Shown: positions 20,038-28,849, counted from the first letter of the stretch. The stretch is 64,000 bases of DNA from Legionella londiniensis (GCF_001467825.1 NZ_LNYK01000033.1:146811-210810), one strand, 5' to 3'. A program made the numbers and translations. The notes: a model not told the origin generated them from the sequence alone.

Positions 20038-20066
20038 AAATCCGCCTTCGGCATTTGAATTTTTTT
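20038..20066 (+). terminator. Probable rho-independent terminator after hspQ
   Basis: AAATCCG (20038-20044) pairs with CGG-ATTT (20049-20056, one bulged C) around a CCTT loop, and seven T follow at 20060-20066. It lies 10 bp after the hspQ stop, in the spacer before the convergent batD end. Confidence 0.55.
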
Positions 20067-20091
20067 AGCCATATGAGCGGAACTATGTCAA

Positions 20092-21768
20092 TTAATGGAT
20101 GGGATTAATGGGAGGAAGGTTTCCAGTGCCGGATCGTACCTTGAATCGTCGGATATCATAAGCGCTGACTGCCTGCCACAGCTCCGGTCCATGCCACTGA
20201 ATTCCCTTTTCTCTGCTGTATAATGCCTGCGAGAGAAAATGGCATTGCTTTTTAAGCTTTTGATCATGTATCAGCTTTTGCAAATCATTTAAATTAAGAA
20301 TTTCTGCATCAGGCCATTGTAATGCAGCCCAGGCCAGGAGGGCATCGCGGGCAAGTGCCGGATTATTACTAAAACATGCTATTTTTAAACGTTTGAGAGC
20401 CCGTGATTTCGCTCTGCTTGGAAATAAATAAGGCCGAAACAACCAGAGCAACAAAGTCAATAGCCAGGCAAGCGCAAATAATATAGCCAAAATCCATGCC
20501 CAATATGAGGAATTTGCGGGGACTTGCAAAGGTTTTTGTTCCTTTTCAGGCGGCTCTTCCCGCATATCTGCTCTATGTCCATTTGTCGCTGTAAGCTTAT
20601 TCTGATTGACATCCTGTTTCGCTGTCGCGCCTTGGGCAACATGAATTATTTTGGCTGGCAGGACTGCAGTTTCTTCTTGCCGGGTATCCGTATTGAACCA
20701 GGTCAATTTCAGTTCGGGGATTGTCACTTCTCCGGCCTGATTGAAAATATAGGTTACTTTAATCGACGTTTTACCAACCAATTCACCCTGGCGGATTACA
20801 TTCTGTTCTATTGAAGGCTCAGGATAAGCGCTGTAGGATTGGCCGGCAATGAATTCTAATTTTGGCACGAGCTGTGCCGGCAGGCCCACAGTCTCGATAT
20901 TGACAGTACGGATTAATGTTGAGCCTTCTTCAATTTTATCATCTTGACTTGCATAGGTATCGTGTAAGGTAACTTTTTTGGCGGGTAACCAATATTGGCC
21001 CTGAAAATTGGACGGAATGGGTTTAACCGCTAAATTTGTCTGCTTGGGGCGGATATTGACCTGTCTTGGGACGCCATCATACACTAGCGCATTAAATGCA
21101 GGCCCGGTTATTGTTAATTTGCCGCTTTTTTGGGGAAAAATGGCGTATTGCTGTTCTTCAACCACATAATGAATGCCGTTTTCTACTGTTTGATAATGTT
21201 TAGCGTCGCCCAAGGTGATTATTAATGCATTTTCAACGTGGGGAGGATGATACTCCGCATCCAGCAAACGGCCGCTGTTATATAATTTAACGGTATAAAT
21301 CACTTGCTGATTGATGAACGGATTTTTTTGGCTTACCTCTGTTTTCAGCATGACTTTCTCATCATGCGCAGGCTCTTCAACGGGTTGTGTTGCCTCCTGC
21401 TCTCCCCTCACCTCTATACGGATTTCCTGGCTTTTTTCCTGGCCGAACTGAATTGCAGGAATGGTTATCACGCCTGCCTCTTTCGCTTGTAACAAGATGA
21501 CCCATTGCTGCATTGAATGTGCTTTGCCGTTAACGATGGTATAAGACATGCTCCGTTCCGTACCGACAATGATAAAATGCTCCTGCAACGCAGTTAAATC
21601 AGGTAATTTATCGGATTGTTCGCCTTCTGCGGTTAAAATCAAACGGAAAGTTTCTCCGACAGAAACTTTAGGCGGCTCAACTTGGGCTGTGATTTCTGCA
21701 TGAACTGAAAAGATCGGAAAAAAAGCGAAAAAACCCAAAAAAAATATTTTTAGCCAATATTTATTCAT
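20092..21768 (-). CDS. batD: BatD-like protein (oxygen tolerance family)
   Basis: About 558 residues. It has a signal peptide (hydrophobic stretch ending SVHAEIT), then the BatD repeat domains beginning QVEPPKVSVGETFRLIL, with several Ig-like beta domains, a transmembrane helix at about 425-450 (WAWILAILFALAWLL) and a cytoplasmic tail of about 100 residues. It is the last gene of the MoxR/Bat operon and is 1 bp from the TPR gene stop. The ATG at 21768 is chosen because it starts the signal peptide and avoids the upstream gene. Bat proteins are linked to aerotolerance and envelope stress in Bacteroides, Leptospira and Francisella; the exact biochemical role is not established. Confidence 0.88.
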   Translation of the reverse strand: MNKYWLKIFFLGFFAFFPIFSVHAEITAQVEPPKVSVGETFRLILTAEGEQSDKLPDLTALQEHFIIVGTERSMSYTIVNGKAHSMQQWVILLQAKEAGVITIPAIQFGQEKSQEIRIEVRGEQEATQPVEEPAHDEKVMLKTEVSQKNPFINQQVIYTVKLYNSGRLLDAEYHPPHVENALIITLGDAKHYQTVENGIHYVVEEQQYAIFPQKSGKLTITGPAFNALVYDGVPRQVNIRPKQTNLAVKPIPSNFQGQYWLPAKKVTLHDTYASQDDKIEEGSTLIRTVNIETVGLPAQLVPKLEFIAGQSYSAYPEPSIEQNVIRQGELVGKTSIKVTYIFNQAGEVTIPELKLTWFNTDTRQEETAVLPAKIIHVAQGATAKQDVNQNKLTATNGHRADMREEPPEKEQKPLQVPANSSYWAWILAILFALAWLLTLLLWLFRPYLFPSRAKSRALKRLKIACFSNNPALARDALLAWAALQWPDAEILNLNDLQKLIHDQKLKKQCHFLSQALYSREKGIQWHGPELWQAVSAYDIRRFKVRSGTGNLPPINPIH

Positions 21769-21769
21769 T

Positions 21770-22582
21770 TTACCACCCATGTTGCCTGCGCAAGTGATCG
21801 CGTAAAAACTTTTCCCGCAATAAACCGCCTGGATCATCCGGGATCAAACGCAGCCATTGTTCCCTTGCCTGTTGCTTTTCCCTCTCGCGAGATGATTGTT
21901 TGGCTGAGGGTTGGCCATGATTATTCTTTTTTTGATCCCGCTGTTCTTTATCCCGCTGTTCTTTATCCCGCTGTTCTTTAACCCGCTGTTCTTTATCCTG
22001 CTGTTCTTTGTCCTGCTGTTCTTTATCCCGCTGTTCTTTGTCCCGCTGTTCTTTATCCCGCTGTTCTTTGTCCCGCTGTTCTTTATCCTGCTGTTCTTTA
22101 TCCTGCTGTTCTTTATCCTGCTGTTCTTTATCCTGCTGTTCTTTATCCTGCTGTTCTTTTTTGCGTAAATCTTGCAACAATTTGCGGTTATATAATGCAT
22201 CCTCAAAGTTTGGTTTGATAGATAGCGCTTTATCATAAGCATTTATGGCGGCTTCATAATCGCCCATATGCGCCAGAGCATTGCCTTGGTTGTAATAGCC
22301 TTCTGCTGTGTTGAAAGATTGATAAAGTTTTGCGGCCTGTTCATAATTGCCTGCCCGATAAGCGGCAGCGGCATGCCAATCCGGGCGCGTGAATTTTTCT
22401 TGTGCCTTGGCATATTGTCCCTTTTGCATTAAATTCCGTGCCTGTTGATCAGGGGTAGTCCACAAATCCTGCCAGCTCAACGCAAAAGCAAACTGCACAT
22501 TAAAAAACAAACAAATGCCTGAAATTGATAACAATAAAAAATAGAAAGGATTGGATTGGTTATTTATATTATGTTTCCTCAT
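21770..22582 (-). CDS. batC: BatC-like TPR protein with a KEQQD repeat tract
   Basis: The protein has 270 residues: a hydrophobic signal or anchor (about 12-36), two or three tetratricopeptide repeats (about 60-130, with [21 protein letters not shown]), a hydrophilic tract at about 142-216 made of fifteen five-residue units (KEQQD or KEQRD), and a basic C-terminus. The start at 22582 overlaps the upstream vWA gene as ATGA. It would act in the periplasm or on the membrane face as a scaffold for the BatA/BatB proteins. The repeat is discussed separately. Family position comes from the TPRs and operon order. Confidence 0.85.
   Translation of the reverse strand: MRKHNINNQSNPFYFLLLSISGICLFFNVQFAFALSWQDLWTTPDQQARNLMQKGQYAKAQEKFTRPDWHAAAAYRAGNYEQAAKLYQSFNTAEGYYNQGNALAHMGDYEAAINAYDKALSIKPNFEDALYNRKLLQDLRKKEQQDKEQQDKEQQDKEQQDKEQQDKEQRDKEQRDKEQRDKEQRDKEQQDKEQQDKEQRVKEQRDKEQRDKEQRDQKKNNHGQPSAKQSSREREKQQAREQWLRLIPDDPGGLLREKFLRDHLRRQHGW
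21935..22159 (-). repeat. Fifteen tandem 15-bp units inside the batC-like gene
   Basis: About 225 bp of a 15-bp unit (plus-strand form CTGTTCTTTATCCCG with variants CTG for CCG and TTG for TTA) encode KEQQD or KEQRD. Most units differ only at two positions: the Gln/Arg codon (CAG/CGG) and a silent Lys or Asp position. The unit length is a multiple of three, so copy-number change keeps the frame. One unit carries Val in place of Asp. The near identity suggests recent slippage or recombination. Confidence 0.95.
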
Positions 22583-23514
22583 GTCCCAACCCTCTGTAAC
22601 CATCCGCGTTGAAATGCAGGCAACAGCAGTAATAAAGCAGGAATTAAAAACCAGCGCCCGTCATCACGCCATACAGGAATCTCATTATCAGCACTAGCAT
22701 GATAACCAGGTTTTCGGTTGTATGATTTCAGCCATTGTTCAATATCAGCGGAAGAATCGGTAAAAGGTATCATTCGTCCCTGGCCCGCGGTTGCCAAGCT
22801 CTGAAATAACGGGCTCAAAGATCCTTTTTTTAAGGGAATAATTGAGGTATAAATACCCTGTATTGCCAAAGAACGCGCTGCCTCAATGGCGTCCGTGGAG
22901 GGTGGCTCGGATGTCAGTACGAGTAATTCTCCCTGCCTGTAGCCTGCTTGAGTGATCAGTTTTCCTGCCTCTTCCAATGCCCAATCGAGCCTTTGCCCAT
23001 CTACGGGCAAAACATCATGTGTTAATGCGGGCAGCAGGGCGCCAATGGTATTGGCATCGTCTGTGAGCGGCGAGACAACAAAAGGCTCGCCGCTGTAAAC
23101 CACTAATCCAAACTGCCCTGCTTCCCGGCGATTAAAGATATCGCGTAATTTAAATTTTGCGCGGCTTAAACGAGTGGGCGAAAGATCAGTGGCCTGCATT
23201 GCTTCCGACATATCCAGTATGATAACTCTTGGTTGAATTTCCTTGTAGGTGGGTACGGGAAGGCGCGACCAGCTTGGGCCTGACAAGCTGATAATCATCA
23301 GGCAAGCGCTTCCCAGGAGCATGGATAGCGCATAATTTCGCCTGTCTTGCCTTTGTTGCTGTACTAAATGGTTTAAAAGATGTTCATCACAGACTTCTCT
23401 CCAGGATAAGAGCCTTGATGTTTTTTGCGACAAAAACCAGGCCATGAATGCCAGTGGCAGTAAAGCCAGAAGCCACCAGGGACGAAGCAGGTGAAATTCA
23501 ATCATCCCTCTCAA
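22579..23514 (-). CDS. batB: BatB-like von Willebrand factor A membrane protein
   Basis: A 311-residue protein with N-terminal transmembrane segments (about 13-30 and 60-80), a vWA domain at about 93-265 and a C-terminal transmembrane helix (FLIPALLLLLPAF). The MIDAS start is degenerate: VIILDMSEAM has D-x-S-E instead of DxSxS, so metal binding may be altered, unlike the intact site in the upstream BatA. It overlaps both neighbours by 4 bp, which implies translational coupling. It should form part of an inner-membrane complex with its vWA domain facing the periplasm. Confidence 0.88.
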   Translation of the reverse strand: MRGMIEFHLLRPWWLLALLPLAFMAWFLSQKTSRLLSWREVCDEHLLNHLVQQQRQDRRNYALSMLLGSACLMIISLSGPSWSRLPVPTYKEIQPRVIILDMSEAMQATDLSPTRLSRAKFKLRDIFNRREAGQFGLVVYSGEPFVVSPLTDDANTIGALLPALTHDVLPVDGQRLDWALEEAGKLITQAGYRQGELLVLTSEPPSTDAIEAARSLAIQGIYTSIIPLKKGSLSPLFQSLATAGQGRMIPFTDSSADIEQWLKSYNRKPGYHASADNEIPVWRDDGRWFLIPALLLLLPAFQRGWLQRVGT

Positions 23515-24521
23515 GCCTCCTTAAATTGACGAGTTTTGAATACTGAAAACAAACCATTCTCATTTGCGAGCCAACCTAATAGCAGAATCAAAGCCAAAGC
23601 CAGAGGCCAGGGATAATATTCATGACGAGGCCTTACTGTTGTCTTTTTTTGTGTGACTTTTTCTATCTGGTTAATGGTTTCATATATTGCTTGCAGTGAC
23701 CGTAAATCAGTCGCGCGAAAATATCGGCCGCCGGTAAGTTTCGCTATTTCTTTTAATGTTTCTTCATCCAAATCGCCAGAGAGGTTTAAAAATATGCCCC
23801 CAAGGCCTTGGGGATCGGCATCGGAACCCAGGCCTATGGTGTATACCTTGATGTCTTCTGCCTTGGCCAGTTCAGCAGCCTTCATGGGAGTCAACACGCC
23901 TGAGTTGTTAACGCCATCAGTCAACAGAATAATAACACGGCCCTTTTTGGGGGCAGCCTTGAACCGTTTGACAGCAAGCCCCAGGGCATCGCCAATAGAA
24001 GTGGTTTTGCCGGCAAGGCCTACCGTCGCATCAGCAAGCCGCATGAGGATGTTTTGCCGATCATAGGTTAAAGGTGTCTGAAGGTAAGCACGGCTGCCAA
24101 ACAAAATAAGCCCAATCTGATCCCCAATTCTATCTTTTACAAATTGCATGGCTGCTTGCTTAACTGCAGTCAAGCGGCTGACCGGCCGCCCATGGAACAT
24201 CATGTCGGTTAATTCCATGCTGCCTGAAATGTCGAGAACCAGCATGATATTATAGCCTTCCCTTTCAACAGGCAAAGGCTCCCCGACCCAGCGCGGACCT
24301 GCGAATGCCAGTAATATCAATGCCCAAATTGCAAACAAAAAACTGGCTTTTTTAGAGCTGCCAAACCTTGTCTTTTCTCCTTCTGCAATCTTTGTGAGGG
24401 GCTCGTAAAAAGGCACTTTCAAAGCCGATGGAAATTGCGATGAGGCACGCGGCAGAAAATACCAGATTAAAAACGGTAAGGGTAAAAAAACAAAGGCCCA
24501 GGGTACGGCTAGTTCAAACAT
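23511..24521 (-). CDS. batA: BatA-like von Willebrand factor A membrane protein
   Basis: About 336 residues: two N-terminal hydrophobic segments, a vWA domain at about 85-270 with an intact MIDAS motif (LVLDISGSMELTDM, a Thr/Asp site near QTPLTYDR and LLTDGVNNSG), and a final transmembrane helix (WPLALALILLLGWLA). The ATG at 24521 is preferred over the one at 24545, since it begins the hydrophobic FELAVPWAFVFLPLPF segment and limits the overlap with the upstream gene. MIDAS-bearing BatA is thought to bind partner proteins through a metal, with MoxR ATPase acting on the complex. Confidence 0.9.
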   Translation of the reverse strand: MFELAVPWAFVFLPLPFLIWYFLPRASSQFPSALKVPFYEPLTKIAEGEKTRFGSSKKASFLFAIWALILLAFAGPRWVGEPLPVEREGYNIMLVLDISGSMELTDMMFHGRPVSRLTAVKQAAMQFVKDRIGDQIGLILFGSRAYLQTPLTYDRQNILMRLADATVGLAGKTTSIGDALGLAVKRFKAAPKKGRVIILLTDGVNNSGVLTPMKAAELAKAEDIKVYTIGLGSDADPQGLGGIFLNLSGDLDEETLKEIAKLTGGRYFRATDLRSLQAIYETINQIEKVTQKKTTVRPRHEYYPWPLALALILLLGWLANENGLFSVFKTRQFKEA

Positions 24522-24994
24522 GGTTTTCTCCGTTGCCGGATCCAAATTTCTGCTGCTTTAAACAGGCCTTCCAAATCCCGCTCTTGCCGGGCTTGATAAG
24601 GGAGGATAAGCAACTCTTCCCTGACTTCGTTAAAATCCACCTGCTTTGCGGTGCTTTGTAAAAAAGAAAGCCAGTCGTCGCCCTTAAGACTTGCCACCTG
24701 TGACCGCGGATAATAAACCAATGCGACGCGGCGCAGTAATTCGGAAATTCGCGCAGAAGTTAACTGGCTGTTTTGCTCTTCCTGATGCAGCTTCTTGTAC
24801 TTTGCAAGCAGTTTTAAGGCCTGCCGTTTCGCCTGGCCATAGCAGTATGCGCGATAAAGGCATATTAAAAAGAAAAACAGCATCAGCAGTAAAATTAAGG
24901 CAAGCACATACCAGCCCGGAGCCAGCGGCCACCAGCCGACCGGAGGAGGCAAATGAATGTCACGCAAGTGAGTTAGTGCTTCAGAATTAGCCAT
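24509..24994 (-). CDS. DUF4381 membrane protein of the Bat operon
   Basis: A 161-residue protein with a short N-terminal proline-rich segment (LPPPVGWWPLAPGW), one transmembrane helix (about 27-50) and a cytoplasmic helical domain. This is the DUF4381 pattern found in MoxR/Bat operons between the DUF58 and vWA genes. It overlaps the DUF58 gene by 8 bp and the BatA gene by 13 bp. The function is unknown; its conserved place suggests a membrane subunit of the same complex. Confidence 0.83.
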   Translation of the reverse strand: MANSEALTHLRDIHLPPPVGWWPLAPGWYVLALILLLMLFFFLICLYRAYCYGQAKRQALKLLAKYKKLHQEEQNSQLTSARISELLRRVALVYYPRSQVASLKGDDWLSFLQSTAKQVDFNEVREELLILPYQARQERDLEGLFKAAEIWIRQRRKPCLN

Positions 24995-25901
24995 GGGCTG
25001 TCCTTCGCGGGTAAGTTCGGCGTATCAGCAAAGGTAAATCCATATCTGGTGTAACTTGCACATACTGAATTTGTAATTGCTTGAGTTGCTCCTGAAGTTT
25101 GGCAGTACGCGCCGCAAAATACTGCCGGTAAGCCTTCGCCACTGCAGGATCGGTTGTATCAAGCAGCAGTTCCCGAACACCATCGGTCACCGGATATTTT
25201 TGCGGTTTTGGCGGCTCAAGCTCCAATGGGTCGCAAATATGGTACGCTAAAATATCATTATGCATGCGCAAACGGTTCAAATGCTGCACGCAATCTTCAT
25301 CAAAACCGTAAAAGTCACTAATCAAAATTAAAATATTGCCAGGCCTTGCCACTCTTCTTAAGCGTAACAGAGCCTGAGCCAGCAGATGATTTTTTTCTGA
25401 ATGCCCGGTTTTTCGGGCTTTGGTGTAATCACTTAAAGCGGCAAGCAAAGGCAACACGCCGGCATTGCGCGCACGAGGATTAAATTCATGGTGTTCGCTT
25501 TCAGAAAAAATCAACCCGCCTACGCGGTCATCGTCAGCAACCACAGTCCAGGCAATGATTGCTGCCAAGCGCGCTGCTATAACCGATTTAAACGCAAGGC
25601 GCGTACCAAAAAACATTGAGGGGCTGAAATCAACCACAATGATTGCCGGCCTTTCGCGTTCCTCCTGATACAGCTTGACATGGGGACGGCCTGTTCGCGC
25701 AGTCACCCGCCATTCCATATGCCTGACTTCATCGCCTGGCTGATAGTTTCGTACTTCGGAAAAATCCATGCCTCTGCCGCGTAATTTGGACAAGTGATTA
25801 CCTGCACGCAAGACGCGGGATTCAGGACGATACGTTGCATTTCTCGCATATCGCCGAAGCGCAATCAGTTCATCCAGCCCAGCCTCAATGCCATCACTCA
25901 T
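24987..25901 (-). CDS. DUF58 domain protein (MoxR-associated)
   Basis: About 304 residues with the DUF58 signature RGRGMDFSEVRNYQPGDEVR followed by WRVTARTGRPHVK, and a vWA-like fold that starts IIVVDFSPSMFFG. DUF58 proteins sit between moxR and the vWA genes in these operons and probably act as adaptors in the cytoplasm. The ATG at 25901 is chosen over the GTG at 25907 because GGAG lies just before it. The gene is 29 bp after moxR. Confidence 0.9.
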   Translation of the reverse strand: MSDGIEAGLDELIALRRYARNATYRPESRVLRAGNHLSKLRGRGMDFSEVRNYQPGDEVRHMEWRVTARTGRPHVKLYQEERERPAIIVVDFSPSMFFGTRLAFKSVIAARLAAIIAWTVVADDDRVGGLIFSESEHHEFNPRARNAGVLPLLAALSDYTKARKTGHSEKNHLLAQALLRLRRVARPGNILILISDFYGFDEDCVQHLNRLRMHNDILAYHICDPLELEPPKPQKYPVTDGVRELLLDTTDPAVAKAYRQYFAARTAKLQEQLKQLQIQYVQVTPDMDLPLLIRRTYPRRTAHG

Positions 25902-25930
25902 GAGCACTCCAGAGCATCAGGGGATTCCTC

Positions 25931-26944
25931 TTATGGAAGAGCAACCAGTTTTAACAATTCATCAAGAAAGTCATCGCTATCGATTCCTTCTGCCTCTGCT
26001 TCGAAAGTCAACAAAATTCGATGGCGCAAGACATCATGGGCAATAAGATGGATATCCTCAGGTACCACATAATCCCGGCCAGCTAGCCACGCATGGGCCT
26101 TGGCACAACGATCCAGGGCGATGGTAGCGCGGGGACTTGCGCCGTAACGTAACCAGCGCTGAAGTTCTTTGCTGAAAACACCAGGATTTCTTGTTGCCAC
26201 GACCAATTGCACCAGATAATTTTCCAAAGCCTCACTGGTGTGAACCTGAAGGACTTGTTTGCGTGCGGCAAACAACCGGCTTTGACTCAGAGGATGGATG
26301 TTGTTCTCCGGTTTTTTTGCTGAAATTTCAGTCACCGTACCCGCCTCTGCCTCACGCCTTGCCAATTTCAGAATGTCATGTTCCACAGCAATATCTGGAT
26401 AATCAATTTTTACATACATTAAAAAGCGATCCAGCTGGGCTTCCGGCAAAGGATAAGTCCCTTCCTGTTCAATTGGATTTTGCGTTGCCATCACCAAAAA
26501 CAACTCGGGCAGAGGATAAGTTTTGCTGCCAATGGTCACTTGCCGCTCAGCCATCGCTTCCAGCAGGGCAGATTGGACTTTTGCTGGCGCGCGGTTAATT
26601 TCATCAGCCAATACCATATGGTGGAAAATGGGGCCGGGTTGAAAGATAAATGAACCATCCTCAGGGCGGTAAACATCCGTACCGGTTAAATCACCGGGCA
26701 GCAAGTCTGGAGTGAATTGAATCCGGTGAAAATTCCCTTCAACCCCATGGGACAATTCCTTTACGGCACGTGTTTTGGCCAGGCCCGGGGCACCTTCGAC
26801 CAGCAAATGCCCATCTGCGAGCAACGCAATCAGCAATCTTGAAATCAAATCCTTTTGCCCAAGGATCCGTGAATTCAAATATTGGCTTAATCGCAATACA
26901 TCTTGTTGCACTTCGTTAGAGGAAGAAAGGTCAAGCTGTTCCAT
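25931..26944 (-). CDS. MoxR-family AAA+ ATPase
   Basis: The 337-residue protein has Walker A EGAPGLAKT (about 54-62), Walker B LADEINRAPAKVQSALLEAM, sensor 1 MATQNP and the arginine finger in LPEAQLDRFLM, all standard for MoxR. MoxR ATPases act as chaperones or remodelling enzymes for vWA-domain partners. It is the first gene of the seven-gene MoxR/Bat operon. The operon promoter is expected in 26945-27269, shared with the divergent gene at 27270. Confidence 0.94.
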   Translation of the reverse strand: MEQLDLSSSNEVQQDVLRLSQYLNSRILGQKDLISRLLIALLADGHLLVEGAPGLAKTRAVKELSHGVEGNFHRIQFTPDLLPGDLTGTDVYRPEDGSFIFQPGPIFHHMVLADEINRAPAKVQSALLEAMAERQVTIGSKTYPLPELFLVMATQNPIEQEGTYPLPEAQLDRFLMYVKIDYPDIAVEHDILKLARREAEAGTVTEISAKKPENNIHPLSQSRLFAARKQVLQVHTSEALENYLVQLVVATRNPGVFSKELQRWLRYGASPRATIALDRCAKAHAWLAGRDYVVPEDIHLIAHDVLRHRILLTFEAEAEGIDSDDFLDELLKLVALP

Positions 26945-27269
26945 TCATCATGCCCTATGCAAAAAATAGTATCCTAACTGGAATTGTTGCTTCTGCCAAG
27001 AGAAGCTCTCAAAGGCAGCAGGGCTTACGCATGGAAAACTATTGACTTCCACGTTCCGCAGTTTATCCGCGAAATCCAGTGATTCTGAATCAAATGCTGG
27101 ATCCGCGAACAAGTCGCGGGACACAGAAATAGGAGTCAAGTTGACCTCATCTGATTCAAGTTTGATTTTCATGCGTAGGCCCTGGCAAAGGCAGTTTAAC
27201 ACTTGTCAAATGATGCATAATGGCTATCTTAATAAACCCATGTAGCTCAGAAAATTTAATCAGGGATAG
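26945..27269. other. Divergent intergenic region between moxR and the CaaX gene
   Basis: These 325 bp separate moxR (minus) from the gene at 27270 (plus) and should hold both promoters. No convincing -35/-10 pair was found. A minus-strand reading frame (26948 to an ATG at 27172 or 27202; 74-84 codons) ends 3 bp before moxR, but it has no recognised domain or Shine-Dalgarno; it may be a small unknown gene or chance. A single CTTAAT near 27223 resembles half of a PmrA-type box only. Confidence 0.4.
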
Positions 27270-27962
27270 ATGATGATTTATCAAAAAGGCGATATCTTGT
27301 TGAAAGTGGATACGAGGGCGATATTTGCGAGAGGGACAATTTTTGATACCCGTCATCATGCCATGGTGGTGATTGATACGCAGCCGCAGAACAAATGTCC
27401 GATTGTTGCCCACATGACCTTTCATCCTCCCGGTTTGAAAATAGAAGCCATAAAGCATGGCAAGGATTGGCATTTGGTACGTTATCCCTTTGATGATAAA
27501 GTTCGTCAAAAAATAGCTGACATGGCGGTTGCCGCGCATGAAGCGCAAAAACTAACCATCAGCCCGGCTTTTCTTGAACGGCAATACAACAAATCCCTAA
27601 GCAGCCGGGATCCATTCTCACGATGCAAGCAAAATAAGATGGCGGCGTTTAAGGCGCAAATTTTTAACCCGACGCCTCCGGCAATAACTGAAATCAGCTG
27701 TCATGAATTTGTTTTGGCCATTATTCATTCAGCCTTGATGGAGTATGACAAGCCTATACCAGAAAGCCTGCAATTCCCGCCAGTTTTGGGCTGGTCGGAT
27801 ATTCTGCTGGAAGCTGCCCTTCACGACAAAAATGCCGAAGTCATTCATTTGCCCCGAATAGGATCCTCATTGCACATGGCTTCTAATCAGCATGGTTTTT
27901 TTTCCCGCGAGCAAGAAGGCAAGGCAAGCACAAGACCGGATTCAGCTTGCCCAATTTTATAA
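27270..27962 (+). CDS. Permuted papain-fold (YiiX/NlpC-P60-like) protein ending in a CaaX box
   Basis: The 230-residue protein has the order of a circularly permuted NlpC/P60 or YiiX-type cysteine hydrolase: GDILLKVD at the N-terminus, a His in RHHAMVVID (about residue 30), a beta segment ending LVRYP, and a later Cys in EISCHEFVLAII (about 143) as the candidate nucleophile. No signal peptide or transmembrane helix is seen. The last four residues are CPIL, a CaaX prenylation motif that is identical to the C-terminus of mammalian RhoC; Leu at the end predicts geranylgeranylation. Bacteria have no CaaX prenyltransferase, so the motif would only make sense in a eukaryotic host. Catalytic residues and fold are inferred from pattern, not alignment. 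A host-targeted effector is plausible; an ordinary cell-wall or lipid hydrolase is the alternative. Confidence 0.72.
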   Translation: MMIYQKGDILLKVDTRAIFARGTIFDTRHHAMVVIDTQPQNKCPIVAHMTFHPPGLKIEAIKHGKDWHLVRYPFDDKVRQKIADMAVAAHEAQKLTISPAFLERQYNKSLSSRDPFSRCKQNKMAAFKAQIFNPTPPAITEISCHEFVLAIIHSALMEYDKPIPESLQFPPVLGWSDILLEAALHDKNAEVIHLPRIGSSLHMASNQHGFFSREQEGKASTRPDSACPIL

Positions 27963-27994
27963 ACAGAACGATTTTCGCGTCAAAAGCCGGCTGG

Positions 27995-28849
27995 TTAGGT
28001 TTCAAGAAGAGACCTAAGCGACGCTATCATGTCTGAATCAAGGGAAGTTAAGCCCAGAGTCGCCAATGCCGCAGCTCTGTAGAGATGATTGGCATCCGGG
28101 GATTTGATTGCATCAAGATGCATTTTAATGGTATTGAAATCACCGCGTGCCAAGGGACCGGTTAGCACTTCCCGGGGATTTGGGTTATTGAGCAGGTTTG
28201 TAAGGCTGCTGTGCATCAATTGGGTCGTCATTTCCTGTGCGGCCTTATGAGTTAACCCCGAGCCTATCAGCAATTCCATGGCGTTCTGGGCCAGTGTCGC
28301 AAGATAGTTGGAAGCCATGACAGCAGCTGCATGATACGCCGCTTTTTTATCAGGAAAAACCGTCACGACCCTTGCGCCCAAACTGGATAATAAAGCGGTG
28401 AGACAAGCAACTGCCCGGGCATCGCCCTCTGCCGCACAATAGCAGTTTTTAAAAACATCTTTGCAAAGCGCATTGATTAGAAATGCTTTTAACGGATGAA
28501 TGCTTGCAATATGGCAGCCCTGGTTTTTGAGCGGCTTTAACGCCTCGGCGCTTAAAACGCCGCTGCAATGGGCAACGATAGAATTGACAGGGAGTTGATT
28601 ATTTTCAGCAAGCATTGCCGCAGTAGACGCTATAGCATCATCGGAAGTGGTAATCAAAGTCAGCTCTGCTTGCGGGAGCTCCCTTAACGCTGAAACAGCC
28701 TGGCCTGCGCCAAGCGCTGCGATCGCTTTTTCAGCGCTCTTGAAGCTTCGGCTATAGATGGCATTGATTTGGGCCAGTCGATTGGCTTGCAGCGCATAGG
28801 CGAGATTGATGCCTAATTTGCCGGCGCCTATAATATTAAATTTCATCAT
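27995..28849 (-). CDS. Rossmann-fold DUF2520 oxidoreductase-like protein
   Basis: A 284-residue protein with an N-terminal NAD(P)-binding motif IGAGKLGINLAYAL and a C-terminal helical DUF2520 domain (IHPLKAFL, then AAYHAAAVMASNYLATL around residue 170). The fold resembles 6-phosphogluconate- or pyrroline-5-carboxylate-type reductases, but the substrate of this family is unknown. It is a single gene facing the 27270 gene end, with 32 bp between stops. It is the last core-like gene before the integrase remnant. Confidence 0.85.
   Translation of the reverse strand: MMKFNIIGAGKLGINLAYALQANRLAQINAIYSRSFKSAEKAIAALGAGQAVSALRELPQAELTLITTSDDAIASTAAMLAENNQLPVNSIVAHCSGVLSAEALKPLKNQGCHIASIHPLKAFLINALCKDVFKNCYCAAEGDARAVACLTALLSSLGARVVTVFPDKKAAYHAAAVMASNYLATLAQNAMELLIGSGLTHKAAQEMTTQLMHSSLTNLLNNPNPREVLTGPLARGDFNTIKMHLDAIKSPDANHLYRAAALATLGLTSLDSDMIASLRSLLET

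Noticed and set aside
21935..22159. CRISPR-like array
   Set aside because: The units are contiguous 15-mers without spacers and lie inside a coding sequence.
21911..22242. Long open frames on both strands across the batC repeat
   Set aside because: They exist only because a 15-bp repeat keeps several frames open. They encode monotonous FIPLF, CSLSR and RIKNS repeats, and the true gene has TPRs, a signal sequence and operon overlap.
26948..27202. 84-codon minus-strand frame before moxR as a gene
   Set aside because: No domain, no clear ribosome-binding site, and it fills the promoter region of two divergent units; kept only as a possibility in the intergenic entry.
27215..27235. PmrA-type box upstream of the CaaX gene
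   Set aside because: Only one CTTAAT half-site is present; the second half at the required spacing is missing.
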